Of a stretch of DNA of 64,000 bases, positions 1 to 10,411 are shown in pieces. The number at the start of each line of letters is the position of its first letter. Positions within the stretch are counted from its first letter, which is position 1. A program made the translations under genes and the position numbers. The notes below the pieces were generated by a model that was given only the letters and a program-made list of their open reading frames with translations, ran no database searches and was not told the DNA's origin. Location: NCBI GenBank assembly GCA_964304625.1, contig OZ199839.1, positions 9,114,001 to 9,178,000 on the forward strand. The letters are read 5' to 3'. The DNA is from Kudoa neothunni. Lineage: Eukaryota > Cnidaria.

Positions 1-149
1 AAGTAACGCGCGAAAAATAAATAATAAAAAATATAATCAACTTGGGGAATTGTTTAACCTTTAGGCAGATGTCAGCAATTTTCATATTCAAACTTGAGTC
101 AAATATGACTATTATGAAAATGGCTATTTGTATGAAAAATAATATTCAA

Positions 150-300
150 ATGTCATTAGTTCTGATTATATTTAATTATTTCACGTTATTAAGAGAAAAG
201 AGTTGAATCAGAAATATTTAAATAGAGCAGATTGTAAAAAATTAAACCTGTATTGTTTACAGTTCGTAAGTAAGGGTCACTGGGATTAAAAACTGTCATA
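150..300 (+). repeat. dispersed repeat C, copy 1
   Basis: This stretch matches 43320-43450 in order: a TATATTTAATTATTT block, then AAATAGAGCAGATT, then GTAAG/GTGAG followed by a GTCGCTG/GTCACTGGGAT-like block. The second copy lies inside the piggyBac element. The origin of the repeat is unknown. Confidence 0.6.
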
Positions 301-307
301 TACTCGC

Positions 308-355
308 ATGTATGTATGTATGTATGTATGTATGTATGTATGTATGTATGTATGT
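308..355. repeat. (TATG)n microsatellite
   Basis: About twelve uninterrupted tandem copies of a 4-bp unit TATG/ATGT. It produces false open frames reading IHTY repeats on the minus strand. Confidence 0.95.
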
Positions 356-663
356 CGTTTAGGATTAAAGCACTGTATCCCAACCTTTTTTATGTTAAAC
401 CCCATTTTTCCTCGAAATAGAGTTCCGTGACACCTTTTTAAAAAGTGTATATTTTTTAACTCAAACTGCCTATAACTTTCAATCAAACCTCATATCATAT
501 TAATATTTGAAAATGTTCAATAATTACGTCTTTACTTATTAAAATAAAAATGTGATCGATCAAATTTAATTTAATTTCCTGATGTAACTTAAAAATAAAC
601 ACATTTAGTTCCTCATTCCTCCCAAAATAGCGTTAAGTGTAGCTCATGGTAATCCACCCGTCA

Positions 664-860
664 TTAACCCTCCGAAGATTGTGGTCAAATTGACCCCAAA
701 GTATAATTAAAACCAACATTACTACTTACTTGTGTACTCATTCAAATTTCTCAATTTTTTATCCATTTTCCTAAATTTTTGTACAGTATATAATAATAAA
801 ATTGGGGAGGAAATGATCACAATAATAGTATGAGAAAAATTTGTATCTTCGGAGGATTTT
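664..860. mobile_element. short TTAA-associated inverted-repeat element (piggyBac-like MITE)
   Basis: TTAA at 664-667 is followed by CCCTCCGAAGATTG. The reverse complement of the CCTCCGAAGAT part appears at 846-858 as ATCTTCGGAGGA. Inside the left end lies GTGGTCAAATTGACCCC, the same kind of inner GGT...ACCCC palindrome found at the piggyBac ends at 40.5 and 44.0 kb. The right TTAA is not preserved, and a diverged direct copy of the inner motif follows the right arm, so the element may be rearranged. The family assignment is an inference from the shared ends. Confidence 0.45.
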
Positions 861-1738
861 TTGGTTCAAATTTACCCTAAAAGTAAAAGAAGGAGACTTT
901 ATTGTCGATTTTGGGGCGCTCGGAATGTTAATTTAAAAATAACAAAATCTCTCAATGGGAGAAAATATGGATTTTGGTCTACCAACGGAAGAGTGCATTG
1001 TATTGATAAGAACAAAAAAATAGGACTTTTGATATGCTTTTATTAATAAAGCTAATGAATTCCTCATGATGCCTCAAACTCAGCATGTGTATTTATTAGT
1101 TGGTTGTTGATTCAATAAAAAGTTTTTACATTTCGCATAATACAGTCTTTGCGAATCTTCAAATTTTAAATCGTGTTCCATTACAAATTACTTCAAATAT
1201 TAAACTAAATAAGTATGCTAGTTGGTCAAAATATAGTCGAATTTTTTTGTTTAATTTCGCAAGCACAAAGTTACATGTCGTGCCGTGCCGTACGTAATGG
1301 TTTTGATTTCCCTTTGGATACGCCCGACCCATAAGTCACTGTATCTCTCTCTCAGCAACGAATCATGATTAAATATTAAACTATTAACTACACAAAAGTA
1401 ACAAAGATAAAGATAAAAAAGCGAATCCATAATCAATATTTAGTCATAAATATAAGATTTTGGATGGCCGGATTAAAATCGATTGTTATTGTACAACCCC
1501 AATTTTATTAGGGGATTAAGTGGGTACATCAATTTAAAGACAAGACAAAATTAACCAATAAATTATTTTTTAAAAGAGCCAAATCAACCACATAAACCAA
1601 ATATGATTAATTAGTTCGAAGCTCAACGACGATATGTTATCTTCGTGAGAAATATGAAATATCGTGCGCAAACTCTGTACAATATATTAGCCGACGTAAG
1701 ACGAAAGTGGATCGCAATTGATCGTGCATTTTGTTGTG

Positions 1739-3442
1739 ATGGCTGCTAGTGGTTTCTCGTCAAATGTTGATATGTCTCTCGACGAAATTGTGTCGAAAAA
1801 CAAGAACGCGATGAGATCAAAAGGAAGACGCGGTAGAGGAGGAAGACTTGGCGGAGCTCGAGGTCAATGGAATCAAAATAACCGTCGTGTCAGAATGGTG
1901 AACAATTCTCGAAGATCTTTTGGGGTTGGCAAGCGTGGCAAACGTCAGGTTAGTTACTTAGGTTGTACATTTCGTTGTATATTTATTTCGCTTTCAACAG
2001 CTACCCGATATATGGGATAAAGGATCATTGTTGGAACGAGGCAATTCGGCTCTATCGAACTCCACCAAAGATGTTGTTATTTCAAGCAATCGACTGATGG
2101 TTACAAATCTTAACTTCAGTGTTACTGATGATGATATCAAAGTGATGAATAATACATACTAATTGAAGATTTTCTTCGATCATCATAGCCAATTCATTTA
2201 CACTGTATCTAATGTAATAGGAGTTGTTTTCCACATGTGGTCAACTGAAAAAAGCTGTTATCAACTACGACAATACGGGCCATTCGAATGGAACAGCCGA
2301 AGTTGTTTATTTTGACAGAGCATCGGCCCAAAAAGCGTACAATAGTTTCAATGGAGTGTGTCTAGACAGTATGTTGAGTGTGCTGATGACTATTTGGTTG
2401 ATTGTATTTTATTCAGAGCGTCCATTAAAAATCCAATATCTTGATGCTCCTGATGCAGCTAAGACCACTGTTTCAAGGTGATTGATTACGCTTTTTAAGC
2501 TATTAAAACACATAGTCGTCGACTGTGGGATATGTGTTTGTGGGCGATTGACGTTGGAATCCTTTTACATTATATCAGACATTAATTCTTTGCGTGGTTG
2601 TTGATACTGATGAAATGAATATATCACAAATCTACGCCAACTGTTTGGCACAATTGTTTAACATCTGTTCATTCTATCTCGGAAATTCGATGACAATTGC
2701 CCGCCCAATGTCGTTTATGTGTGGTGGTGGTGGTAGTGGTGGTGGTGCGTAAACAATCAGATTTTCATAGACAGATAATTTAACAGTTTAATTTGATGGC
2801 TGATTGCTGTGTGTGTCGCGACGGATGGATCACCTGAAATTATTTCCATATCGAGATTATTGTCGTGATAGTTGTCGTGATAGTTGTCGTGATAGTTATC
2901 GTGATAGTTATCGTGATAGTGGTATCAACTACTAGTGCTATCGACGTTTGATGAACAAAACCTTTGATGGACCTTTTTGGTGCCTAGACCATTTTAATAC
3001 AGCCTTACTCGCGCAAATCATCGATTACGTTATTTGTCGATCCTGTGTTACATTTCCCTGCCTTAACGATCAAGTTTAATCGTTTTCTACTGTGTTCAGT
3101 TTGCAAACTCAGTGGATCCAACTACGTTGCGATTAACATCCTCAACTATTTTGTTTTATCGACAGATTAATATTTTCCAATTAGATTGACTTTACCACCA
3201 ACATCTCGCCTGTCCAGAGGATTTTCCTCAGGTGGCGGTAGGGGCATCAGATCGACCGGTAGGGGAATCGGCCGTGGCTCACGCCGTGGTAGAGGAAGAT
3301 CTTCTGCAGGTCGGAAAACCGCAAAGTCGTCTGCTGCGCTTGATCAAGAAATGATTGACTATCAGAACGTATTTCTATTATATTTATCTGATGGGATGTC
3401 ATTCTAAATGGTTATTTGTAGAATGAAGTTGAAATGAAGTAA
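1739..3442 (+). CDS. ALYREF: THO complex subunit 4 (Aly/REF mRNA export adaptor)
   Basis: This nuclear adaptor of the TREX complex binds spliced mRNA and hands it to the NXF1 export receptor. Six exons are readable: 1739-1948, 2001-2141, 2221-2368, 2417-2477, 3185-3368 and 3422-3442. The protein starts MAASGFSSNVDMSLDEIV, the N-terminal UAP56-binding motif of the family. An RGRGG-type basic region follows, then one RRM with RNP2-like LMVTNLNF and RNP1-like NGTAEVVYF, then a glycine/arginine-rich tail. The C-terminal helix LDQEMIDYQNEVEMK is the second UAP56-binding motif. Introns are 48-79 bp except the fourth, about 700 bp, which carries a minisatellite. The ATG at 1739 is chosen because the conserved N-terminus begins there. 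The gene looks intact and the family call is firm. Confidence 0.95.
2863..2922. repeat. 12-bp minisatellite in ALYREF intron 4
   Basis: Five tandem units of TCGTGATAGTTG and close variants (TTA, TGG at the unit end), inside the only long intron of ALYREF. A short GGT/GGTGGT run lies just upstream at about 2720-2748. Confidence 0.95.
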
Positions 3443-4550
3443 TCTGCTCTTAGCCCTATTACTATTGTACGCTAAATTATATATTTCCAACGAATTTACT
3501 ATTTTTGTTTGTGTTATATGGACCGTTTCTATGTGAACGCTTGTCTTTTACTTTATATTTTTTTGAGTATAAGTTAGTAATTTTCGAGTTAATTGGCCCA
3601 AATACTATTGTTTACATTGTAAACTTTTCAGGATAGTTTTTAGAAGTGGGGTTTTCGACCGGGGATAATAACTAAATGACGAGGGCTAAATTAAGTCATG
3701 TCAAAATTAGATAAGGGAAATTTTTGTATTATGGGTTCGTGACGTACTTCTGGATTTAAAAGGAATTGTATTGTTCAGGGCTATTAAACTCAATAAGAAT
3801 TATGCGGAAATTCTTAGAATGTTTTTAGGAATAAGTATTTAGTATCTATTTGTAAAACTATTACCAACCACTTTCTTTTATGCATCGTTTATCTTTTAGT
3901 GGTATAGCCTAATAAGAATACTTAAAATGACTATTCTTATGGTGAATAATATCAAGTGTGATTGGTTTTGACGATTTTTAATTATTTATAGACTTTAAGA
4001 GCGAAGAATTGGCATATAACAATTTGATTTGGCAAAATCTAACAATTAAATCTCTGTACAGCTTGCGAGCAATATTTGGTGGTATTAAAAATGGCCATTA
4101 TGCTAACGTACGTGCCATTTAGGACCAGAATTCACCCCACAAATAGCCTCTGCTATAGCTAAGGCAGTAAAAACCCGTATAGTAAATATGGATTTGGCTT
4201 CCAAGCTAGGGGGAAATTTTGATTTTTCATCAGGCTGAGGGAGCAAATTTGAAAAAACGGTTGAGAACCCCTGGGTTAGATGACATTGGCACAGTTTATT
4301 GGGTTTTGGTCGGATCCGTACACACTATGAGCACTGAAGCGAGTAACATGTTACCAGACTTTTTATTTTTCTGCGTTGTTATAGAAGTTTAACTCACTAA
4401 GTAATCTCGCCTCAACGTAACCAACACGTCATAACTTAACTACTTCAACTTCCATGTCCATGTCCATGTTGTTGTCTCTGTAGATTTTGGAAGCCAGATT
4501 TTACTTACCACATAAATCACGGATGAATTTAACATCGAATCCAACGTAAT
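3443..4550. other. intergenic; one possible hAT-type terminus
   Basis: No coding sequence is supported. At 4260-4275 the sequence GGTTGAGAACCCCTGGG is the reverse of a typical hAT terminus (CAGGGGTTCTCAACC). It closes a stretch from about 4130 that may be a truncated non-autonomous copy; no matching left end was found. Confidence 0.4.
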
Positions 4551-5030
4551 TTCTTTTGTTTACAAGGCAAAACAAATGGCACAACTTATTAGATTGTCGA
4601 GTTATGGTTGGTTACACCATCCCCATTAACGTTGTAGGTACCACAGGACGAGTAACAACTACTCCCTTTGATGCTTATCTTTTCTGCGATAGTGTACGCT
4701 TTTAACCCATTAAACATGGGGGTTTCCCTGAAAACAACATTCCAAATCCTATCCATAAGAACTTTGGCACTACAAAGATATCAAACTTGTTAATGTGTCC
4801 GCGTCCCCTATCAATCAAACGTCTAATTCAACCCCCTCTATTAGATCGAACTATAACTGTAGGTGAAATTACGTTTATCTTGTAATCGCACTCTAACAAC
4901 AGCTCTCATTATGGGGCAGAGACACCCTCGTGTGGGAACAGTAAGCTGATCAGCGGCGGGAATCGAACCCAGTAACTCCAGGTATCGAGTCCATTCACCG
5001 CATCATTGGGTTATCTGTCATCGGCAGTAA
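4551..5030 (-). mobile_element. tRNA-derived SINE, copy 1
   Basis: Read on the minus strand, the copy opens with a tRNA-like head containing GCCGATGACAGATAACCC and a perfect Pol III B box GGTTCGATTCC. A body follows with AGCTGTTGTTAGAGTG and TGTTTAATGGGTTAAAA, and it ends in CTAATAAGTTGTGCC and CCTTGTAAAC plus A-rich sequence. The same blocks in the same order occur at 26521-26975, and the terminal part recurs at the right edge of the window. No flanking target-site duplication could be fixed by eye. The head is tRNA-derived; the source tRNA is not identifiable. Confidence 0.8.
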
Positions 5031-5204
5031 TATCTTCGAAGATATCCCTACATCCGACGTATGCAGGAAGTTAAAATTCATGAAAATGGACATAACTATA
5101 AATTTTGTTACATCAAAAATAAAAATAAGCGTATACTCTACCTACAATATACATTACTTATTAGTGTTGAAAATTGCAGATGAAAAGTTTTATTGAGACT
5201 TTTC

Positions 5205-5282
5205 GTCGAATTGAACTCGCAACCCCAAGGCTTGTAATCCAGTAGGCCAACACCTGGGCTATCCGCCTGTCCGCCGTTTGGC
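5205..5282 (-). repeat. tRNA-like element (second SINE head or tRNA pseudogene)
   Basis: On the minus strand the sequence has an A-box-like GATAGCCCAGGTGTTGG, an anticodon-stem-like GGATTACAAGCC and a B-box-like GAGTTCAATTC. The T stem and acceptor stem do not close properly, so it is unlikely to be a working tRNA gene. It sits about 170 bp upstream of the head of SINE copy 1, in the same orientation. It may be a second SINE family or an extra tRNA-like unit of a composite element. Confidence 0.5.
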
Positions 5283-5309
5283 GATCGCCCTTGGCAACCT
5301 GAATTTTCT

Positions 5310-7090
5310 TTGAATACAATAACAATGAGAATAAGATTGAGGGCATTTATAGCTGGGTTGGTAGCGGGTGCTGTGATATATTTTTACGTCAAAAACTACT
5401 GGCACCGAACAGCAAATGACAATGGATGGATCCGATTCAAAAGACCTCAACATTTAAGGGAGAATATCGAATTAGCGCGATTTATCGTGATAGCTTGTAG
5501 AACATCATTGTCAACAATCATAAAACGCCGCAATATACAAAAAATTGAAAACCTTAATTCAATTTATCGGCTGAATTATTTGAAATCATTTTTAGGGGAT
5601 ATTCAATCGCGGAATAATCGAAATTTCCCATGTTGTATTGAAGAACAAAATTTTAATTGGATTATTTATTTTGATGATGTGATAGAGGTTGCCGAAATAG
5701 AAATCTTATTAAAATTAACGTTGGAATATAACTTTTCAAATAAACATATTATTTTTATTCGGCCGCCAAATAAAAGTATTTATCGAAAAAAAACTTTGGT
5801 TGTTGCTATCAGTAAATATTTATTTCCCAATGATTCCCTCTCAGAATTGCTTCGTATTGATAAACTTGTAATATTGAATGGATATTATAAAATAAGAATT
5901 GAATATTCTTATTGTGATCGAAATAAAATATCTTGCATATCTAAAAGTAATATCTGACAGCAAGTAAACTTAATGGTGGACTTTTAGATATCACCTATGA
6001 TACACAGATAAACGAGAAAAATGTGGTATTTAATGGAAAGCATGAATATAGTAATTTATCCTACTCTAAACTCATCCTATATCTAAACAAGTTGCAAACC
6101 TTAATCAATCGACAAAGTATCACAATATTTGATAAACAACAAATTTTAATAGATCTTAAAAGAAAAACGTGAAAAATCCAACCAAATATATAAAACAAAA
6201 TCTAAACAGTTCGTTTATGCTCCATATTTCTATCGACCAATGTTCAAAAGTGTTAAAACTGCTAATTGGCTTTCCTACTCAAATGCTGACGGGAATAATT
6301 TTGCTGGAAATATTATCCATATTGTTGAAAAATCCAACCGAAGTTATCGACGAATAATCTACAATATTGAGCCGATTCTTACTCAGTTAGAATCCTTAAC
6401 TGAAGTCCATTACTTTCAAGAAAAACAAAAATTTAAAATTGTTATAATCATAAAAATAAATAGTAACATGAAGTAATTTTAAATTTTGAATCAATACCTA
6501 TGATTATTATTAAGATTTTTAGATTCTGTTTTAAAGGAAATTCAACACGGCTTAGATTCTGTATTTGTGCACAAAATAATACTTGTAACAAAAGCTGGAA
6601 ACCAGCAAAAAATCCCCCCTACCTATTTGACGAAACCAAATATAATAATTTTGGGCTTAGAAAGGCTTCGAAACGGATTGCATTTAATATCCACAATTCA
6701 CAAACTATATTTAACTACAACTAACTATAACTCCAAATCTGTTAGAGTTATTGTTGTTAGTGATAACTACAAAGTTGGAAGTGAATTTTTTAAATTTTGC
6801 ATTGAGAAATTATCGACAACTGAAGTATTTTGTATTTTTTGAACTTTTAATCTTATCTTGCAATAATAGATTTATTTTCCTGTGCCATTTTCTGAAATCA
6901 ACCCCGTTTTTATAAAAAGAAAATATAATGAAATGAATTTAAGTATTGGAGATATGGAAAAAACTCTTATGGAACCTCCGATGACTACCAAATTTAATTA
7001 CACATGGAGCGATATTTTCTGTGGTAACATGGTTTCATTACTAAAACTTCAACATGGTCACACTCAAAATGTAATTATATTGAGATAAGT
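5310..7090 (+). pseudogene. decayed intronless reading frame of unknown family
   Basis: A run of overlapping plus-strand open segments covers about 1.8 kb with protein-like composition, unlike the random AT-rich surroundings. The first segment (5310-5957, 215 residues) begins with a short hydrophilic N-terminus and one clear membrane-spanning helix at about residues 11-27 (IAGLVAGAVIYFYV). An alternating strand/helix pattern follows. Later segments at 6169-6476, 6500-6842 and 6882-7088 keep the same alpha/beta look. Several breaks are present and no splice signals were needed to read it, in contrast to the intron-rich host genes. I do not recognise the family. It could be a retrocopy, an old viral gene or the remnant of a horizontally acquired gene, so it is treated here as a fossil. 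Confidence 0.45.
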
Positions 7091-7402
7091 ACAATTACTG
7101 ATTAATTTAGATAAAAGTGATCGTTTCGCCTGATAAAAATGTACTCTTAAAATTTAACCAACTAAAAAAGCTCTATTCTATCAAAATGTTAGCAGAAACA
7201 ATGGCTACACGAATTCAACTTGCAAATTTTCTCTATTCTAATTTTATTCACAACAAAATTGGAACATTAGACAACTCAACTTATAATAACTATTGAATAT
7301 AGACTCAATAATAAAAATTATATTTTTTCCAGAATTTATAAATTAATTTATATAAATTAGAGAACGTGATTTATGATATCTTTTAGAAAATAAACGATTT
7401 AA

Positions 7403-7961
7403 CCCTCTAACGATCATTAAAACGACTTACCCACAACGATCATTTCGGGTAGAATCGACCCCACATTTCTATTTAATTTTTCTTTACTATGAACAATTTT
7501 CTTTCGGTTTAATAGATATGCAAGAAATCTATCGAGGAAGTTTTGAGTAAATTAAAGTTTACTATCCCACTAATCTTCGATAATCCGTTAATATTACATA
7601 TTACATACTGAGGAAACGGCGGCTACATTGTGAAATGAGATTCATCTATACAAACTAATTTAATGCTGCTAATTATTACAATTTTAGCGAATTTTTATTG
7701 AAATTAAAACTAACATAATAGGTAGCTTTATGACTTTGTGCACAACAAAAAATCACGCATTCCAACGTTCATCCATAACATAAGACTACCTATGTAATAT
7801 ATGATGGCTTTTGGTTCAATTTTTTTCAATTTTTAAACATTTAATGCAATATCTAACCGAATGGTCATTTCAAAAATGGCGATTGCACAATCCGCAAATA
7901 ACAACAATCAAGCATTGATATTACTCTCAACGTTGTATAGACGGTTGAGCGCGGTGGAGAG
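7403..7961. mobile_element. TTAA-flanked piggyBac-like MITE
   Basis: TTAA at 7399-7402 is followed by CCCTCTAACGATC. The right side reads GGTGGAGAG followed by TTAA at 7962-7965. The left subterminal region has CGGGTAGAATCGACCCC, the same inner palindrome type as the autonomous piggyBac at 40.5 kb. There is no coding capacity. Terminal inverted repeats are short and diverged (CCCTC versus CTCTCC). Confidence 0.5.
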
Positions 7962-8267
7962 TTAAAAAAATGGTTAAACATTTAATCATAGGAATGAGTG
8001 GATTAATTATAATAAATAATTGTTGATATTAACGTTATGCATTTGATACAATTTAACACCTATTGCTTACAGAAAATACGAAACTCTTGTCCTTATAGAC
8101 ATTTAATTAATAGTAGGCAACTGCTAAAGATAAAATATGACGTTTGATAAAAAATCATAGTTGTTACGCTCGAAAGTGTCTATTTGCACAACAAATGTGT
8201 GTGTGCGCGAAGATTTAAGGATTAATTATTTTCGGTGTTATTTCTCGCCTTATTCATTGGTTATAAT

Positions 8268-10102
8268 TAGGGTTTGCAATTTTCAATTAAAATCAATTTC
8301 CGTTGATTTAAACCATCGAATTTGAAAAAACGTGTCACTTTTTATTTTTTTCGGTCGAAAAAAGCATATTTTGTTCAATTGAAAACCTTGAAAGTGGGAA
8401 GAAAACGTCGAGAGTTTATTGATTATTTAATTGAATGGAGTGACTTGGAAGTTGCGGCAGACTCATTATCATAAAAATATTGCAAGCTAGTTTTACCCCT
8501 TAAACAAAACAGAATACAAGAACATGTCGGATCTCAAAAACACGCAACTATGAAGATTAATGTGAAAAACACTATCCCCATCAAAGGTATTTTGCATCGT
8601 GATAGATCCGACTCAAGCGAAATTGAAATGGACCTAGTAAAGATTGTATTCCTTAATGGTCTTCCATTCCAAGTTGTCAATAAAGATAGTTCATTGAGGA
8701 ATTTTCTTTTTAAATATTGCCCAGCTTCATGATCATTGCCCGATGGAAGAGTTCTTATCGATAAACATATTTCCTCATATTTTTGAGGAGTATGGATGCA
8801 ATTAAACTAGCAATGGTAGATGTTCGCTTCAGTTTGATAGTTGATGAATCACCTGGCTTTAATAATAGACCTATTTTCAACACGTTGGCTTGTTATTACG
8901 ATCATCAATCAAATAAAAAAATGATATTTATGTTAGATTCATACAGAATTTTAAAGTGCAATTCTGTTATTGTTGCTAATCAATTATCAAACGTGCTGAA
9001 ACGTTACGACTTGGTATGGGATAACTGTTGCGCTATTATTTCGGATTCGGCGTCATACATGAAAAAATTCATCAATGATTTGAAAGCAATGTATCCACAT
9101 ATTATTCGAATTCCATGCTTTTCTCATATTATCCACCTTGCTGTCCGAAAAGCTACTGACGAATATTTCTTAGATATTAAAAAATTCTGCATGAAGTTTT
9201 CATCTATTCTGTCAAAGAATAGAAATGCAAAGAGAACATTTCTGGTTCATCTCAAGAGCAACGATTTGGAAAATGTCAAAGAAATTCCTCGTGTCATGGA
9301 TATCCGTTGGTATAGTATTTACAATTGCTTAAAGCAAATAAGAGAATACTACTCAGCTGTTGTCGATTTTCTAAATGAAGTTAAACCCTTAGAATTCGGA
9401 AAACGTCTAAATGAAATTCTACTAATTAATTCTGAAAATATCAATGTCTTATTTCACTCTGTCACTGTGTTAATTGATGAACTTACGCCGCTGGTTGAAT
9501 TTTCGGAACGTATTGAAACTAACGATAAATTTTGTTTTTCAAGTATATTCGACTGGATGAATAATGATTTTCTGAATGATCACAAAGATAATCTTGGACT
9601 TCCTCCATTTGAAATTAGAACAAATCTTATCAATAAAATTGAATCTTTTCGCGGGAGCATTATCGAAAAAATCCATGATTTTAAATCGAACAGTATTAAT
9701 GATTGTTTTCCATCAGCCATTTTCTTTAAAACAATCAAAAGCATTGATCCAAAAAACGCCATTATCGATTGAAAATGTACATATCGATGATCTTTGTTAT
9801 TTAATAGGGGCTAAAGACAAAGTTATCCTTAAAGATGAATACAATTTCCTTTGTAAGGCAATTATGGATTCAAATCATCCTTCTATCACTACAGAGTTTT
9901 GGAAGGAAAAATCCAATATTTGCCTATTGCTGTCAAAACTATCGTTGGATTTTTGTTGGCATTACCCATTTCATCTATCGCTGTAGAACGAAGCTTTTCG
10001 AAATTAAATTATATAATTCGAAAAGAACGAATGAAACTCTCAAATGAACGCGCTTTAATGGTTTCGATGCTTCATTCTAACGGTCCATCTCTATTTAACT
10101 AG
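8268..10102 (+). mobile_element. hAT-superfamily DNA transposon with broken transposase
   Basis: The 5' side begins TAGGGTTTGCAATTTTC, a hAT-like terminus shared with remnants at about 17.7 and 48.9 kb. Coding remnants follow at 8550-8732 (N-terminal part), 8783-9772 (329 residues) and 9899-10102. The middle piece has the RNase H-like core, including SLIVDESPG, the aromatic CFSHIIHLAV block and DIRWYS. The last piece is the hAT dimerisation region with SIAVERSFSKLNYIIRKER. At least one stop and one or more frame changes separate the pieces: one between 8732 and 8783 and one just after 9772. The copy is therefore not autonomous. No right-hand terminal repeat was recognised. Confidence 0.88.
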
Positions 10103-10411
10103 TAGTTACTCAAAATAATTATTTTTATTCTATAAATCTACCAAATTATTCGATCGCGAATTTAGGTTATTAATTCCATCAGTTATGTTACATACTCGAA
10201 GATTTTGCCCCACTTTTTATCAAAATCTCCCCAACAATAAAACTTCCACCTATCTAAGAATATCAAAGATAACAAAAAGTGGGAATAACAAATTTTCAAG
10301 CAGTTTTTATAGCTTTAGTTTATTATCACATTGGAATAATAAAAATCCATTCTAATTCTATAAAAGCCGCAAAAGAAAGAAAAAAGAATTTTTTGGCATA
10401 ATAATACAACA
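10103..10411. other. intergenic, nothing recognised
   Basis: AT-rich spacer between the hAT transposase stop and the POLRMT stop. It presumably contains the POLRMT 3' untranslated region. Confidence 0.6.

Larger units (their letters stand above)
1..1738. other. intergenic, repeats only
   Basis: No gene is supported here. The stretch holds a TATG microsatellite, a copy of dispersed repeat C, a short stretch at about 370-400 that resembles a hAT-type terminus (CACTGTATCCCAACC), and a short TTAA-associated inverted-repeat element at 664-860. The last tens of bases are presumably the 5' untranslated region and promoter of ALYREF. Confidence 0.6.

Noticed and set aside
189-486. Two minus-strand frames with IHTY repeats
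   Set aside because: They are translations of the TATG microsatellite, not genes.
861-1436. Small frames of about 60 codons on both strands
   Set aside because: No conserved pattern, no splice context and AT-rich composition like the surrounding spacer.
5205-5282. A working tRNA gene
   Set aside because: The A and B boxes are recognisable but the acceptor and T stems do not pair; kept only as a tRNA-like repeat.
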